DNA of 36,035 nt from Candidatus Gastranaerophilales bacterium (GTDB lineage: Bacteria > Cyanobacteriota > Vampirovibrionia > Gastranaerophilales > Gastranaerophilaceae): assembly GCA_944323495.1 (NCBI GenBank), contig CALUSZ010000040.1, forward strand, positions 1 to 36,035. The letters run 5' to 3'. Every line of letters begins with the position of its first letter. The stretch's first letter is position 1. Below, piece after piece: positions 1 through 7,060 of this stretch. The notes under the pieces were generated by a model. That model had not been told where the DNA came from, searched no databases, and saw only the letters and a program-made list of their open reading frames with translations. A program made the position numbers and the translations under genes.

Positions 1-212
1 TTAATTAAAACGTGTGTCACCCTGAATTTATTTCAGGGTCTTACCAATTGGGCATGATATTTGCTTTCTGATAAGATGCTGAAACAAGATCAGCAAGACA
101 GAATATGTTAAAAGACTCGAACCTCTGAAACCCCAGATGATTAAAGGCTTTAGCCTGCTTTTAAAAATTTTGGGTTTTATTCTTTTTTCGTCGAAAACAG
201 TGTAAATATACA
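1..212. other. Non-coding left edge with tRNA-Leu-like fragments
   Basis: I see no convincing gene here. Besides the palindrome at 19-39 there is a short hairpin TGCTGA/TCAGCA near 77-95. Two words of the neighbouring tRNA-Leu 3' end recur in the same order: TGGGCATGA (49-57; tRNA copy at 248-256) and AGACTCGAAC (113-122, a T-loop; tRNA copy just after 256). They are separated by about 55 bp, against a few bases in the tRNA. This may be a scarred duplicate or attachment-site remnant. It cannot fold as a tRNA, because no matching acceptor strand is present. Confidence 0.3.
19..39. repeat. REP-like palindromic unit
   Basis: Perfect 8-bp inverted repeat ACCCTGAA / TTCAGGGT around a 5-nt loop (27-31), preceded by GTGTC. 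I recall palindromes of this kind, with CCCTGAA arms, as dispersed extragenic repeats in several unrelated bacteria; this is memory, not a search. Only one copy is visible here. There is no T-run on either side that would make it a clear intrinsic terminator. Confidence 0.5.
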
Positions 213-235
213 TAAAAAGAGCCTTTTAGGCTCTC
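213..235 (-). terminator. Intrinsic terminator of tRNA-Leu
   Basis: On the minus strand the hairpin GAGCC-TAAAA-GGCTC is followed by a run of T (214-218 on the plus strand are A). It lies about 13 nt beyond the tRNA 3' end, as expected for a single-tRNA transcript. Confidence 0.75.
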
Positions 236-247
236 TTTTAGAAAAAC

Positions 248-326
248 TGGGCATGAAGAGACTCGAACTCCCACGCTTGCGCACTAGTTCCTAAGACTAG
301 CGTGTCTACCATTCCACCACATGCCC
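248..326 (-). tRNA. tRNA-Leu (anticodon UAG)
   Basis: The minus strand folds as a class II tRNA. The acceptor stem is GGGCATG/CATGCCC with discriminator A. The anticodon stem CTAGT/ACTAG encloses the loop CTTAGGA, giving anticodon TAG, which reads CUA-type leucine codons. A long variable arm follows, then a T-arm with TTCGAGT. The 3' CCA is not encoded (GTT follows the discriminator), so it must be added by CCA-adding enzyme. A terminator follows immediately. Confidence 0.93.
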
Positions 327-400
327 ATAGATGTGACAATAAAGATGATAGCAAGAGCATAGCTTATTGTCAAATTCTTTATTTATATTTAAATATTAAG

Positions 401-460
401 TTTTGTAAAGAAAATTTTCAAACTTGAAATTAGCTATTTTTTACATACTTTATATATATG
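401..460 (+). promoter_or_regulatory. Regulon promoter copy 1
   Basis: TTTTGTAAA (401-409), TGAAATT (425-431), a 14-bp spacer, then TACTTTATATATATG from 446. Same architecture and spacing as at 1455, 11203, 13137, 16441 and 24533. The GTAA box is the least palindromic of the set. It drives the coiled-coil gene beginning at 488. Confidence 0.7.
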
Positions 461-487
461 TAAGACTAAGATGGAAAGAAGCAAACA

Positions 488-1444
488 ATGTCACTTAATT
501 TAGGAATGTACAATTTAAATATGTTTGGCGGAACCGGTTTTAACGGTCTTACATCGTTTGGCGGTTTTGGTAACTTTGGAAGCTTTGGAATGGGCGGAAG
601 CTTATTCACAAACTGCTTTGGTGAAGTTAATTATGACGCAATGGCTGGTTATGGAGTAGCTAACGCACTTTTAGGAGTTGCAAGTCAAGCAATTAACCAA
701 ACCGTTGGCAACAAGCGAGCAGCAAAAGCTGAACACGAAAATAACAAAGCTGAAATTGAAAAAATTAATCAGGAAATTGCAGATTTAATGTCAATAAATC
801 CTGAAGATAAAATCGATTCTTCTTACGATACAAATATTAAAACAGCACAACAAAATAAAGACGATGTAGGGAGGGATATTGAGAATGCCAAAGAACTCAT
901 AGATACATACAACACCGACCTTGGTAAAGAAGGTCTAACTGAAGGTGAAAAAACTACAATCAGACAAAAAATCCAACAACAGAACGAAGTAATAAATAAA
1001 AAACAACCGGAATTTAACAAGCTCAACGGTGATGCAAATACCGAAGGCAGTGTCAAATATTATGAAGCTAAAAAAGAAGAAGCTATAAAAGCAAAAAAAG
1101 CTGAAATTGAACAGAAAATACAAGAATTAGAAACTAAAAAAGCACAGCTTCAAGAATCTGTAAATGATGTTGTATTGGATAATGCAGACGGATCTAAGTG
1201 GAAACGCACAACAAAAGAAAACTTTGACAAGAAATGGAACCAGGATGGCACAGCTGCTGAAAATACAGAATTTACAAAAAGTGATTTGAGATATGTTATT
1301 GCAGGTTTTAGATCTGCAACAACTCCAGAAGAAAAACGCGAATGGGCTAAGAAATTCGAAACAATATACGAAAATCTGAGCGTGAGTGATAGATCAAACG
1401 ACTTTATAGCAGCAAAGAAAATTATAGATAATTACGCAGGATAG
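488..1444 (+). CDS. Coiled-coil protein with Gly/Phe-rich N-terminus, unknown
   Basis: I do not recognise this 318-residue protein. Residues 1-40 are a Gly/Phe/Asn low-complexity segment (GGFGNFGSFGMGG). Residues ~48-70 form a hydrophobic Ala/Gly helix. Residues ~75-235 are highly charged heptad-like coiled coil. The last ~85 residues look like a compact helical domain (WKRTTKENFDKKW, then FRSATTPEEKREWAKKF). There is no classical signal peptide. The C-terminal domain resembles that of the next gene in pattern (F/YRxxxx...KxxxIY), so the two are probably paralogues. ATG at 488 follows the regulon promoter. A terminator separates it from the next gene. A structural or exported surface protein is possible, but function is not inferable. 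Confidence 0.75.
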   Translation: MSLNLGMYNLNMFGGTGFNGLTSFGGFGNFGSFGMGGSLFTNCFGEVNYDAMAGYGVANALLGVASQAINQTVGNKRAAKAEHENNKAEIEKINQEIADLMSINPEDKIDSSYDTNIKTAQQNKDDVGRDIENAKELIDTYNTDLGKEGLTEGEKTTIRQKIQQQNEVINKKQPEFNKLNGDANTEGSVKYYEAKKEEAIKAKKAEIEQKIQELETKKAQLQESVNDVVLDNADGSKWKRTTKENFDKKWNQDGTAAENTEFTKSDLRYVIAGFRSATTPEEKREWAKKFETIYENLSVSDRSNDFIAAKKIIDNYAG

Positions 1445-1454
1445 AATTATTAAC

Positions 1455-1513
1455 TTTTGTAACAAAAAGGCTCAATTGTGAAATTGGGTCTTTTTTATTT
1501 ACTTTATATATAT
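1455..1513 (+). promoter_or_regulatory. Regulon promoter copy 2
   Basis: TTTTGTAACAAAA (1455-1467, a perfect palindrome around the central A), TGAAATT (1479-1485), 14 bp, TACTTTATATATATG from 1500. The spacing is identical to copy 1. It is interleaved with the terminator of the upstream gene. Confidence 0.72.
1469..1496 (+). terminator. Intrinsic terminator embedded in next promoter
   Basis: GGCTCAATT-GTGA-AATTGGGTC (GU pairs allowed) followed by TTTTTT. Its right arm contains the TGAAATT element of the following promoter, so terminator and promoter occupy the same ~30 bp. Confidence 0.7.
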
Positions 1514-1539
1514 GTAAGACGTAAACAAGAGATACTAAG

Positions 1540-2379
1540 ATGGGTTACTACACAGAAATAAGCAATAATAAAGAATATGCGGCAAAAGATGTTGCTCTTT
1601 ATAACAGAATGAACGGAGTCTCCGGACATACTGTTGCTGGAGTTGTATTAAGCCAAACTTTGCCTTCTATATTTATGACACTTACAACAAAAATTGCAGA
1701 GCGCAGTCAAAACGAAAATGAGGGCAGTGAAAATATATCTGTAGATACCGAAAGAACGAGATTACAGCAAGAATTAAAAAATGTTCTTAAGGATATTGGC
1801 GTAAGCCATGAAAAAGATATCGATACAAAACTCTCAGAAGTTCGTGCAGAAGGGCAAGGCAATATCGCAAAAGCACAAGAGAATGTAAACAAATATAAAA
1901 CAGTAGAACAGTATGACGCTGATATTAAGAGTCAGCAAAATACATTAAATGCCTTAAACGATACAAATGATCCTGATGGTACAAAACGTAAAGAAATAGA
2001 AAAACAGATTGAAACTCTTCAAGCTGATAAAAAGGCTCGTCAGGATGCAGAAAATGAATTGCGTAAGGTTACAGAAACAGAAACTGCAAAACTTGAAAAA
2101 TTAAATCAAAAAGCAGTGGAAGCAAATGATATTATAAATCAACTTAATGCTTTAGATAATAACAACGTCGAGAATCAAGAAACTGCAAAAGTTGAATCCC
2201 AATATAATGAGCTGCAAGCATTTACTGAAGCATACAGAAATTATAAAAAAGCTCCATCCAAGGAAACTGCTTTAGCTTTGCAAAAAATTTATCAGGATTG
2301 TCCAATGGATAGTCCTAACTATAAAAATATTTCTACACTATACAAAATGTATCAGAAAGACATTGAAAGTCTATTATAA
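1540..2379 (+). CDS. Coiled-coil protein, unknown, paralogue of 488-1444
   Basis: A 279-residue protein that I do not recognise. Residues ~30-52 (GHTVAGVVLSQTLPSIFMT) are hydrophobic, then ~65-210 are charged coiled coil rich in Glu, Lys, Gln and Asn. A C-terminal helical segment follows, with LQAFTEAYRNYKKAPSKET and ALQKIYQDCP. The order hydrophobic helix, coiled coil, short C-terminal helical domain matches the upstream neighbour. It has its own regulon promoter and its own terminator, so the pair is tandem but separately transcribed. No signal peptide or catalytic motif is visible. Base composition is like its neighbours. Confidence 0.75.
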   Translation: MGYYTEISNNKEYAAKDVALYNRMNGVSGHTVAGVVLSQTLPSIFMTLTTKIAERSQNENEGSENISVDTERTRLQQELKNVLKDIGVSHEKDIDTKLSEVRAEGQGNIAKAQENVNKYKTVEQYDADIKSQQNTLNALNDTNDPDGTKRKEIEKQIETLQADKKARQDAENELRKVTETETAKLEKLNQKAVEANDIINQLNALDNNNVENQETAKVESQYNELQAFTEAYRNYKKAPSKETALALQKIYQDCPMDSPNYKNISTLYKMYQKDIESLL

Positions 2380-2425
2380 AAGATTTATATTTTACCCCAT
2401 CTTACATCTTACAAAAAATTTTTCG

Positions 2426-2450
2426 GCCCGCATATGCGGGCTTTTCTTTG
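2426..2450 (+). terminator. Intrinsic terminator after coiled-coil gene
   Basis: Palindrome GCCCGCATATGCGGGC (2426-2441) followed by TTTTCTTTG, about 46 nt after the stop codon of the plus-strand gene. Confidence 0.8.
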
Positions 2451-2454
2451 TATA

Positions 2455-2485
2455 AAAAAGCCGGTTTTTAAAACCGGCTTTTTAT
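2455..2485 (-). terminator. Bidirectional terminator between convergent genes
   Basis: AAGCCGGTTTT / AAAACCGGCTT perfect inverted repeat (2458-2480) with T-runs on both strands. It ends rpsO transcription on the minus strand and backs up the plus-strand terminator just before it. Confidence 0.8.
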
Positions 2486-2487
2486 TA

Positions 2488-2751
2488 TTAACCTCTAATT
2501 CCTAATTCTTTAATCAAGCTTCTGTAACCTTCAAGGTTTTTAGCTTTCAAGAATGAAAGAAGTCTTTTTCTCTTACCTACCATCATCAAAAGACCGCGTT
2601 TTGTTGCAAAGTCTTTTTTGTTAGATTTCATGTGTTCAGTAAGTTCAGAAATCTTCTTTGTTAACATTGCGATTTGTACTTCTGCAGAACCTGTGTCCTT
2701 AGCATTAGCACCGAATTTTTCGATAATTTCTTGTTTGTTTTTTAAGTTCAT
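2488..2751 (-). CDS. rpsO: 30S ribosomal protein S15
   Basis: An 87-residue protein of the usual S15 length. It carries the family core [14 protein letters not shown] followed by LTEHMK, the [14 protein letters not shown] basic helix that contacts 16S rRNA, and an [12 protein letters not shown] end. S15 binds the central domain of 16S rRNA early in 30S assembly. It is a single gene with its own promoter (2896-2924), a ~138-nt structured leader and a terminator. S15 represses its own translation in other bacteria by binding its leader, so the leader may do this here; that is inference. AAGG before ATG serves as ribosome binding site. Confidence 0.97.
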   Translation of the reverse strand: MNLKNKQEIIEKFGANAKDTGSAEVQIAMLTKKISELTEHMKSNKKDFATKRGLLMMVGKRKRLLSFLKAKNLEGYRSLIKELGIRG

Positions 2752-2889
2752 AATTTTTTCCTTTTCTATTTGCTCCTTAGTAAGACATTGGGGATTTGAT
2801 TAAGAACCTGTTGTAAATACCTCCAGAGTCCTTTCACCCCTGCCCTCACCGGGCACGCAAGAGTGTCCTTTCGGCAAAAACACCCTACA
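2752..2889 (-). promoter_or_regulatory. Structured GC-rich 5' leader of rpsO
   Basis: The leader is much richer in GC than its surroundings. Read on the minus strand it begins with the small hairpin CCCT-GT-AGGG. A stem GGGTGT/ACACTC then encloses GCCGAAAGG, and a hairpin GCCC-GGTGA-GGGC follows. The motif GAAAGGAC(AC)TCT occurs twice (GCCGAAAGGACACTCT and GTGAAAGGACTCTGG). I could not match it to a riboswitch class I know. An S15-binding autoregulatory leader is the simplest reading. Confidence 0.5.
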
Positions 2890-2895
2890 GGGCTA

Positions 2896-2924
2896 AATAT
2901 ATAATAAAAGAAAATAAAAATCAA
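2896..2924 (-). promoter_or_regulatory. rpsO promoter
   Basis: On the minus strand TTGATT (2919-2924), a 17-bp spacer, then TATATT (2896-2901): a good housekeeping-type -35/-10 pair. The expected transcription start is near 2889, giving the long leader. Confidence 0.7.
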
Positions 2925-2943
2925 GCCGCATGCTTAATATTAC

Positions 2944-3816
2944 TTAATTTATGCAATGATAAGAACCTATTACGTAAAACATTTTTACAAGCGGTAAGAT
3001 TTTCTCAAAAGCATCTTCTATCTTTTTATCAAGTATATGCCCTTCAAAATCAATATAAAAAACATATTCACCCAATTCTTTTTTTGAAGGACGCGAGTCT
3101 ATATATGACATATTTATTTGGTGCTCATCAAGAATTGTTAATATTTTATTTAACGCACCGGCTTTGTTTTCAGTTGAAAATGTAATACTTGTCTTATCGT
3201 GTCCGGTTTGAGGAGCTAAGTATTTTGCAAGAAGAATAAATCTTGTCTGATTATTAACCTCATCATTAATTTTTGTATCAATTATCGGAACCTGATACAT
3301 CTGAGCACACTCTATACTTCCAATTGCTGCAATATTTTTATCAGCACTCTGGAGAGATTTTACAGCAGCAGAAGTTGAAAGAGTTGCTTCTTCAATTAGT
3401 AAATCAGAAAAATTATCCTGAAGATATTTTTTGCACTGTGCTAATGCCTGCGGGTGCGAGCGGACTATCTTTATATCAGACTTTCTTTCTGCATAGCCTA
3501 AAAGTGCGTGCTCTACATTCATTGTAGTTTCTGCTACAATTTTAAACTCTTCTTTTTTTAGTGATGACAGGTTATCCAGAGTCTCACGTACGATTCCTTC
3601 TATAGAATTTTCTATAGGAATGACTGCTGCTATATCTTCAGAATTTTCATCTTTTAAAGCCTTTATCACGCTTGAAATAGACTTAAGATTTGTGCTTACA
3701 CAATTAAGTTTAAAAGCATCAATAAATTTATTTTTGGCAAAGTCGCTATAAGAGCCCCTGGGACCTAAAAATAATAGTTTTCGTATTTTTGTTGTATCTA
3801 ATATTTCTGTTGTCAT
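2944..3816 (-). CDS. pheA: Prephenate dehydratase with ACT domain
   Basis: A 290-residue monofunctional enzyme converting prephenate to phenylpyruvate in phenylalanine synthesis. The dehydratase domain (about 12-190) has LGPRGSYSDFA, the VIPIENSIEGIVRETLD segment, SHPQALAQCKKYL and the catalytic TRF (NNQTRFILLAKY). The C-terminal ACT domain (about 205-280), which senses phenylalanine, has KTSITFSTENKAGALNKIL and the IDSRPSK motif (ESRP in the family). No chorismate mutase domain is present. It is the last gene of the minus-strand run from obg, 16 nt after the TPR gene, and other aromatic genes are absent nearby. Confidence 0.95.
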   Translation of the reverse strand: MTTEILDTTKIRKLLFLGPRGSYSDFAKNKFIDAFKLNCVSTNLKSISSVIKALKDENSEDIAAVIPIENSIEGIVRETLDNLSSLKKEEFKIVAETTMNVEHALLGYAERKSDIKIVRSHPQALAQCKKYLQDNFSDLLIEEATLSTSAAVKSLQSADKNIAAIGSIECAQMYQVPIIDTKINDEVNNQTRFILLAKYLAPQTGHDKTSITFSTENKAGALNKILTILDEHQINMSYIDSRPSKKELGEYVFYIDFEGHILDKKIEDAFEKILPLVKMFYVIGSYHCIN

Positions 3817-3832
3817 TTATATATTTATACCC

Positions 3833-4558
3833 CTATCTGTCTGCTGAAAAGTCTCTTTGTAAAATATTATTAACACGTCTTGTAGCTTTATCCATATCGC
3901 CGGTTTTATAATAAAGTCTTGCAAGAAGCATTTCTCTTGATGAAGACGGGGACATATTATAAGCTTTTTGTGCGTATGAAAGCGCTGTACCATAGCGTTT
4001 TACGATTGCATATATAGTAGCAATTTCTTCATAACTTTTTGCAACCGTATTCGTATCGTTTGTTACTGTCGAAATTTTTTGGTATTCTTCTATAGCCTTT
4101 ACATACTGCTTATCTTTCTTTAATTTCTCTGCATCAAGGAAAATTTTCATAGCTTTTTCTTCAGCAGTAGGTTCCGCTGCAGTATTTGCAGTCTCTTCCG
4201 GCGTTGAAGAATTCGCTGCATCAGCTTCTTGCGGCAAGTCATCAATATTTTCTAATGCTTCTGACTCAACAGGATTAGAATGAATAGCGTTTAAACTTTT
4301 ATTTTCTTCTTTTACCAGATTTTCAGTTTTTTGTTCAGATGATTGTGATACTTCGCTCTTTATTTCTTCAGCAGTATTCGTGCTTGTTGTCATAGTAGGC
4401 TCATTTTTACTAACAGATGCTCCTCGTTGAACAATTTGGTTAGTATTTGAATCCGGAATGTAGCTGAATGCCTTAATTATTAATACTAAAAACACTGCAC
4501 AAATAAGAAACAGTATTATCAAAAAACTTTTTGAGTTAAATTCTGTGTAATTGTTCAT
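3833..4558 (-). CDS. Membrane-anchored TPR protein
   Basis: A 241-residue protein with one N-terminal membrane helix (about 11-32, SFLIILFLICAVFLVLIIKA), a low-complexity Ser/Glu/Asn/Thr linker (about 35-130), and C-terminal tetratricopeptide-like helices (about 135-235: KKDKQYVKAIEEYQKI, KRYGTALSYAQKAYNMSP, ARLYYKTGDMDKATRRV). The TPR part probably faces the periplasm and scaffolds protein contacts, though orientation is not proved. Its ATG shares one base with the stop of the upstream DUF2400 gene (TAATG), indicating translational coupling. Specific role unknown. Confidence 0.8.
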   Translation of the reverse strand: MNNYTEFNSKSFLIILFLICAVFLVLIIKAFSYIPDSNTNQIVQRGASVSKNEPTMTTSTNTAEEIKSEVSQSSEQKTENLVKEENKSLNAIHSNPVESEALENIDDLPQEADAANSSTPEETANTAAEPTAEEKAMKIFLDAEKLKKDKQYVKAIEEYQKISTVTNDTNTVAKSYEEIATIYAIVKRYGTALSYAQKAYNMSPSSSREMLLARLYYKTGDMDKATRRVNNILQRDFSADR

Positions 4559-5322
4559 TAATTAAGGCTCCTTTCTTTTACTTTCTCTCCTAATTCTACA
4601 CCAAAAGCAAACATTGCAAAATCATATTTTACAGGATCATCAGGACAAAGCTCCCGAAGTTTTTCCGTAAGTTCTAAAACAGCTTTAAAATCGTTGCTTT
4701 TTCTAGTTAATAAGCCCATTGTACGGGAGACTCTTGCAACATGAACATCAAGCGGAATTAACAAGTCACTAGGTTTCATAAAAGTCCATATCCCTAAATC
4801 TACTGGAGGTTTTCTAACCAGCCACCTAAGATACATATTCATACGCTTCATAGCACCGCCATTATCCGGATTTGGTATCATATGGTAGAATCCTTGTCCG
4901 GCTGATTTTGGAGCACGTGAATAAAAATAGTCTACAACTGTTTTCAAAAAATCTTCTTTGCTAAAGGCATACTCAAAAAGTTCTTCTAACCCCTTAGATT
5001 CTGTATATAATTTATTTAAAATTTCAAATATCGGAATAATATCATTATCTTTTGAGAAGCGGTATTCTACCCCTTTAAGGTTAGAAAAATCTCCGTTTTT
5101 TACATAATTTGCAATATCATTATCAGCACGCTTAAATAAATCATTTAATTTTGCAATAAACATTTTTCTGTTTCCATAAGCAAACAAAGAGGTAATAAAG
5201 CCGTATAATTCTATATCCTCCTTTGATTTTCCTCTGTGCGGAAACTGAATAGGATCATCTTTTATAAAATCTTTTGTTTCGTATTTTATAACTAAATTAT
5301 CAAGCTCTTGTTTTGTTATCAT
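4558..5322 (-). CDS. TIGR02757/DUF2400 family protein
   Basis: A 254-residue protein matching the TIGR02757 (DUF2400) family. Signatures are GFITSLFAYGNRKMFIAKL near the N-terminus, then MNMYLRWLVRKPPVDLGIW and LLIPLDVHVARVSRTMGLL, and a final FAMFAFGVELGE. The family is thought to have a helix-hairpin-helix DNA-glycosylase-like fold, but its biochemical role is not established as far as I know. The conserved DVHV...R and the Trp-rich segment are intact. The start overlaps the tadA stop by 4 nt, so it is a tight operon member between tadA and the TPR gene. Confidence 0.85.
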   Translation of the reverse strand: MITKQELDNLVIKYETKDFIKDDPIQFPHRGKSKEDIELYGFITSLFAYGNRKMFIAKLNDLFKRADNDIANYVKNGDFSNLKGVEYRFSKDNDIIPIFEILNKLYTESKGLEELFEYAFSKEDFLKTVVDYFYSRAPKSAGQGFYHMIPNPDNGGAMKRMNMYLRWLVRKPPVDLGIWTFMKPSDLLIPLDVHVARVSRTMGLLTRKSNDFKAVLELTEKLRELCPDDPVKYDFAMFAFGVELGEKVKERSLN

Positions 5323-5735
5323 CTTATACTTTTAAAAAAATCTTCCAAGATTTTATTACATTTATCTTCTTCTATTCCACCATACACTTTTATGTATGAA
5401 TTAGTCAAGTTTTTATAAACAGGATTTGAAAGCAGTGCTCCATATTGAGAGTTGTACGCTCCAAAATAAACAGCAGAAATCCCGGATTGAATAATTGCCC
5501 AGCTGCACATCGGACACGGTTCAAGGGTTACGTACATCTCACACCCTTTGAGTCTTGAACTTTCAAGTTTCTTTTGAGCTTCTCTGATTGCTAACATTTC
5601 TGCATGAGCTGTAACATCGTTATCAACTTCACGTTTGTTATGAGCTGAGGCGATAATTTTTCCGTCTTTTTTTATAACACACCCTATTGGAACATCTTGT
5701 TCACACATAAGGGCCTGTTCAATTGCATTAAGCAA
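5319..5735 (-). CDS. tadA: tRNA-adenosine deaminase TadA
   Basis: Deaminates wobble adenosine 34 of tRNA-Arg(ACG) to inosine. The zinc site is intact: TAHAEMLAI (His ligand and catalytic Glu) and LEPCPMCSWAI (PCxxC ligands). I chose the TTG at 5735 because GGGGAGG lies 5 nt before it and it follows the obg stop by one base. An ATG at 5762 would add nine residues and overlap obg by 26 nt, but has no visible Shine-Dalgarno sequence. Length is ~138 residues from TTG, 147 from ATG; both fit the family. The SD sits inside the last codons of obg, implying translational coupling. Confidence 0.93.
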   Translation of the reverse strand: MLNAIEQALMCEQDVPIGCVIKKDGKIIASAHNKREVDNDVTAHAEMLAIREAQKKLESSRLKGCEMYVTLEPCPMCSWAIIQSGISAVYFGAYNSQYGALLSNPVYKNLTNSYIKVYGGIEEDKCNKILEDFFKSIR

Positions 5736-5736
5736 A

Positions 5737-7023
5737 TCAGCCTCCCCAGATTTCGTCGTCATAATATGCGAGTTCCAGATGTCCTAAAACAACAGTGTCC
5801 CCATTTTTAAGTCCGTATTCACCCAGCTTTTCAAATACTCCCATACTTTTTAGGATATTCTGAAGTCTTACTACCTGCTCCGTATTTCTTGCATCTGTTA
5901 CTTTTGCAAGTCTGTTGATTTTACCTCCGGAAATTAGATAAGCATCTTTAGCAAGCTTTGTAATTTCAAAGGCGCTGTCATCATTATCATAAGCACCAAA
6001 ATCTTCTTCTATATCAATATCAAATTCCGGTTTTGGAATCTCATCAACTTTTTGGGAAATAAAATGAAGCAAAGGTTTTATTCCCTCTCCTGTAACAGCA
6101 GATATAGGGTATATGTTATTTGAATAGATACTAAATTCTTCAACAAACTTGTCCAAAGCTTCTTTTTCGACTGAGTCGATTTTATTCAGAACCAGTATTT
6201 GGTAAAGCTTTGAAAGTCCTTCCGAATGCTTCTTTAATTCATTATTAATAATTTTATAATTTTCGACAGGGTTCTCTGCCGTCAAATCAACAATGTGAAG
6301 TAAAAATCTGCATCTTTCAACGTGCCGCAAAAATTCATGCCCGAGTCCTGCACCGTCAGAAGCTCCTTCAATAAGTCCCGGTATGTCTGCAATAACGTAC
6401 GCTCCACCATCATCTTTTTTTACAACTCCAAGATTCGGAACAAGTGTTGTAAAAGGATAATCTGCAATTTTGGGTCTTGCAGAACTTACAGCACTTATGA
6501 ATGTGGATTTTCCTGCATTTGGCATACCAAGAAGTCCGACATCTGCAATAAGCTTTAATTCTAATTCCAGAATCCTTTCTATTCCAGGCTCACCAGGTTC
6601 ACAAAATTGCGGCGCTCTTTTTTGTGCTGTTGCAAATCTCGCATTTCCGCGTCCGCCGCGTCCGCCCTTAGCTATTAAAACGGATTGCTCATTTTCAGTA
6701 AAATCAGCTATGATTTTCCCTGTTTTAGTATCTTTTACCATAGTTCCTACCGGAACTTTTATATATAAATCCTTCGCACAGGCTCCGTGCATACCTTTTA
6801 TACCGCCATTTTCACCTGATTGAGCTTTAAAAACAGACTTAAGTTTAAAATCCAAAAGAGTTGACATATTTTCATCTGCAACAAAATAGATATCACCGCC
6901 TCTTCCGCCGTCTCCGCCGGCAGGCCCGCCTTTATCGACATACTTTTCCCTGCGCCAGGCGACCATACCGTTTCCGCCATGACCTGATATTACCCTAATC
7001 TTTGCTTTATCTAAAAATTTCAT
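5737..7023 (-). CDS. obg: GTPase Obg/CgtA
   Basis: A 428-residue ribosome-associated GTPase involved in 50S maturation and stress control. The glycine-rich Obg fold comes first (about 1-155: VISGHGGNG, GGRGGDIYF, GGRGGRGNARF). The G domain has G1 GMPNAGKST, G3 DIPGLIEGA and G4 NKID. A C-terminal OCT domain ends with FEKLGEYGLKNGDTVVLGHLEL. The ATG at 7023 is preceded by AGGTGG at correct spacing and begins with the canonical MKFLDKAKI; a more upstream frame extension is not needed. It heads the minus-strand operon obg-tadA-DUF2400-TPR-pheA and diverges from tsaD across 37 bp. Confidence 0.97.
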   Translation of the reverse strand: MKFLDKAKIRVISGHGGNGMVAWRREKYVDKGGPAGGDGGRGGDIYFVADENMSTLLDFKLKSVFKAQSGENGGIKGMHGACAKDLYIKVPVGTMVKDTKTGKIIADFTENEQSVLIAKGGRGGRGNARFATAQKRAPQFCEPGEPGIERILELELKLIADVGLLGMPNAGKSTFISAVSSARPKIADYPFTTLVPNLGVVKKDDGGAYVIADIPGLIEGASDGAGLGHEFLRHVERCRFLLHIVDLTAENPVENYKIINNELKKHSEGLSKLYQILVLNKIDSVEKEALDKFVEEFSIYSNNIYPISAVTGEGIKPLLHFISQKVDEIPKPEFDIDIEEDFGAYDNDDSAFEITKLAKDAYLISGGKINRLAKVTDARNTEQVVRLQNILKSMGVFEKLGEYGLKNGDTVVLGHLELAYYDDEIWGG

Positions 7024-7043
7024 GTTCCACCTGCTGTTTTTCC

Positions 7044-7051
7044 AGTATAAT
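7044..7051. promoter_or_regulatory. Shared divergent -10 region for obg and tsaD
   Basis: TATAAT on the plus strand (7046-7051) overlaps TATACT on the minus strand (7044-7049). The plus-strand box ends 9 nt before the tsaD ATG, so tsaD mRNA would have almost no 5' UTR. The minus-strand box leaves room for the obg AGGTGG site. Confidence 0.5.
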
Positions 7052-7060
7052 AATGTTACT

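Noticed and set aside
99..185. A second tRNA on the minus strand, suggested by GGTTCGAGTC
   Set aside because: The T-arm pairs weakly, but no matching 5' acceptor strand, D-arm or anticodon stem could be placed.
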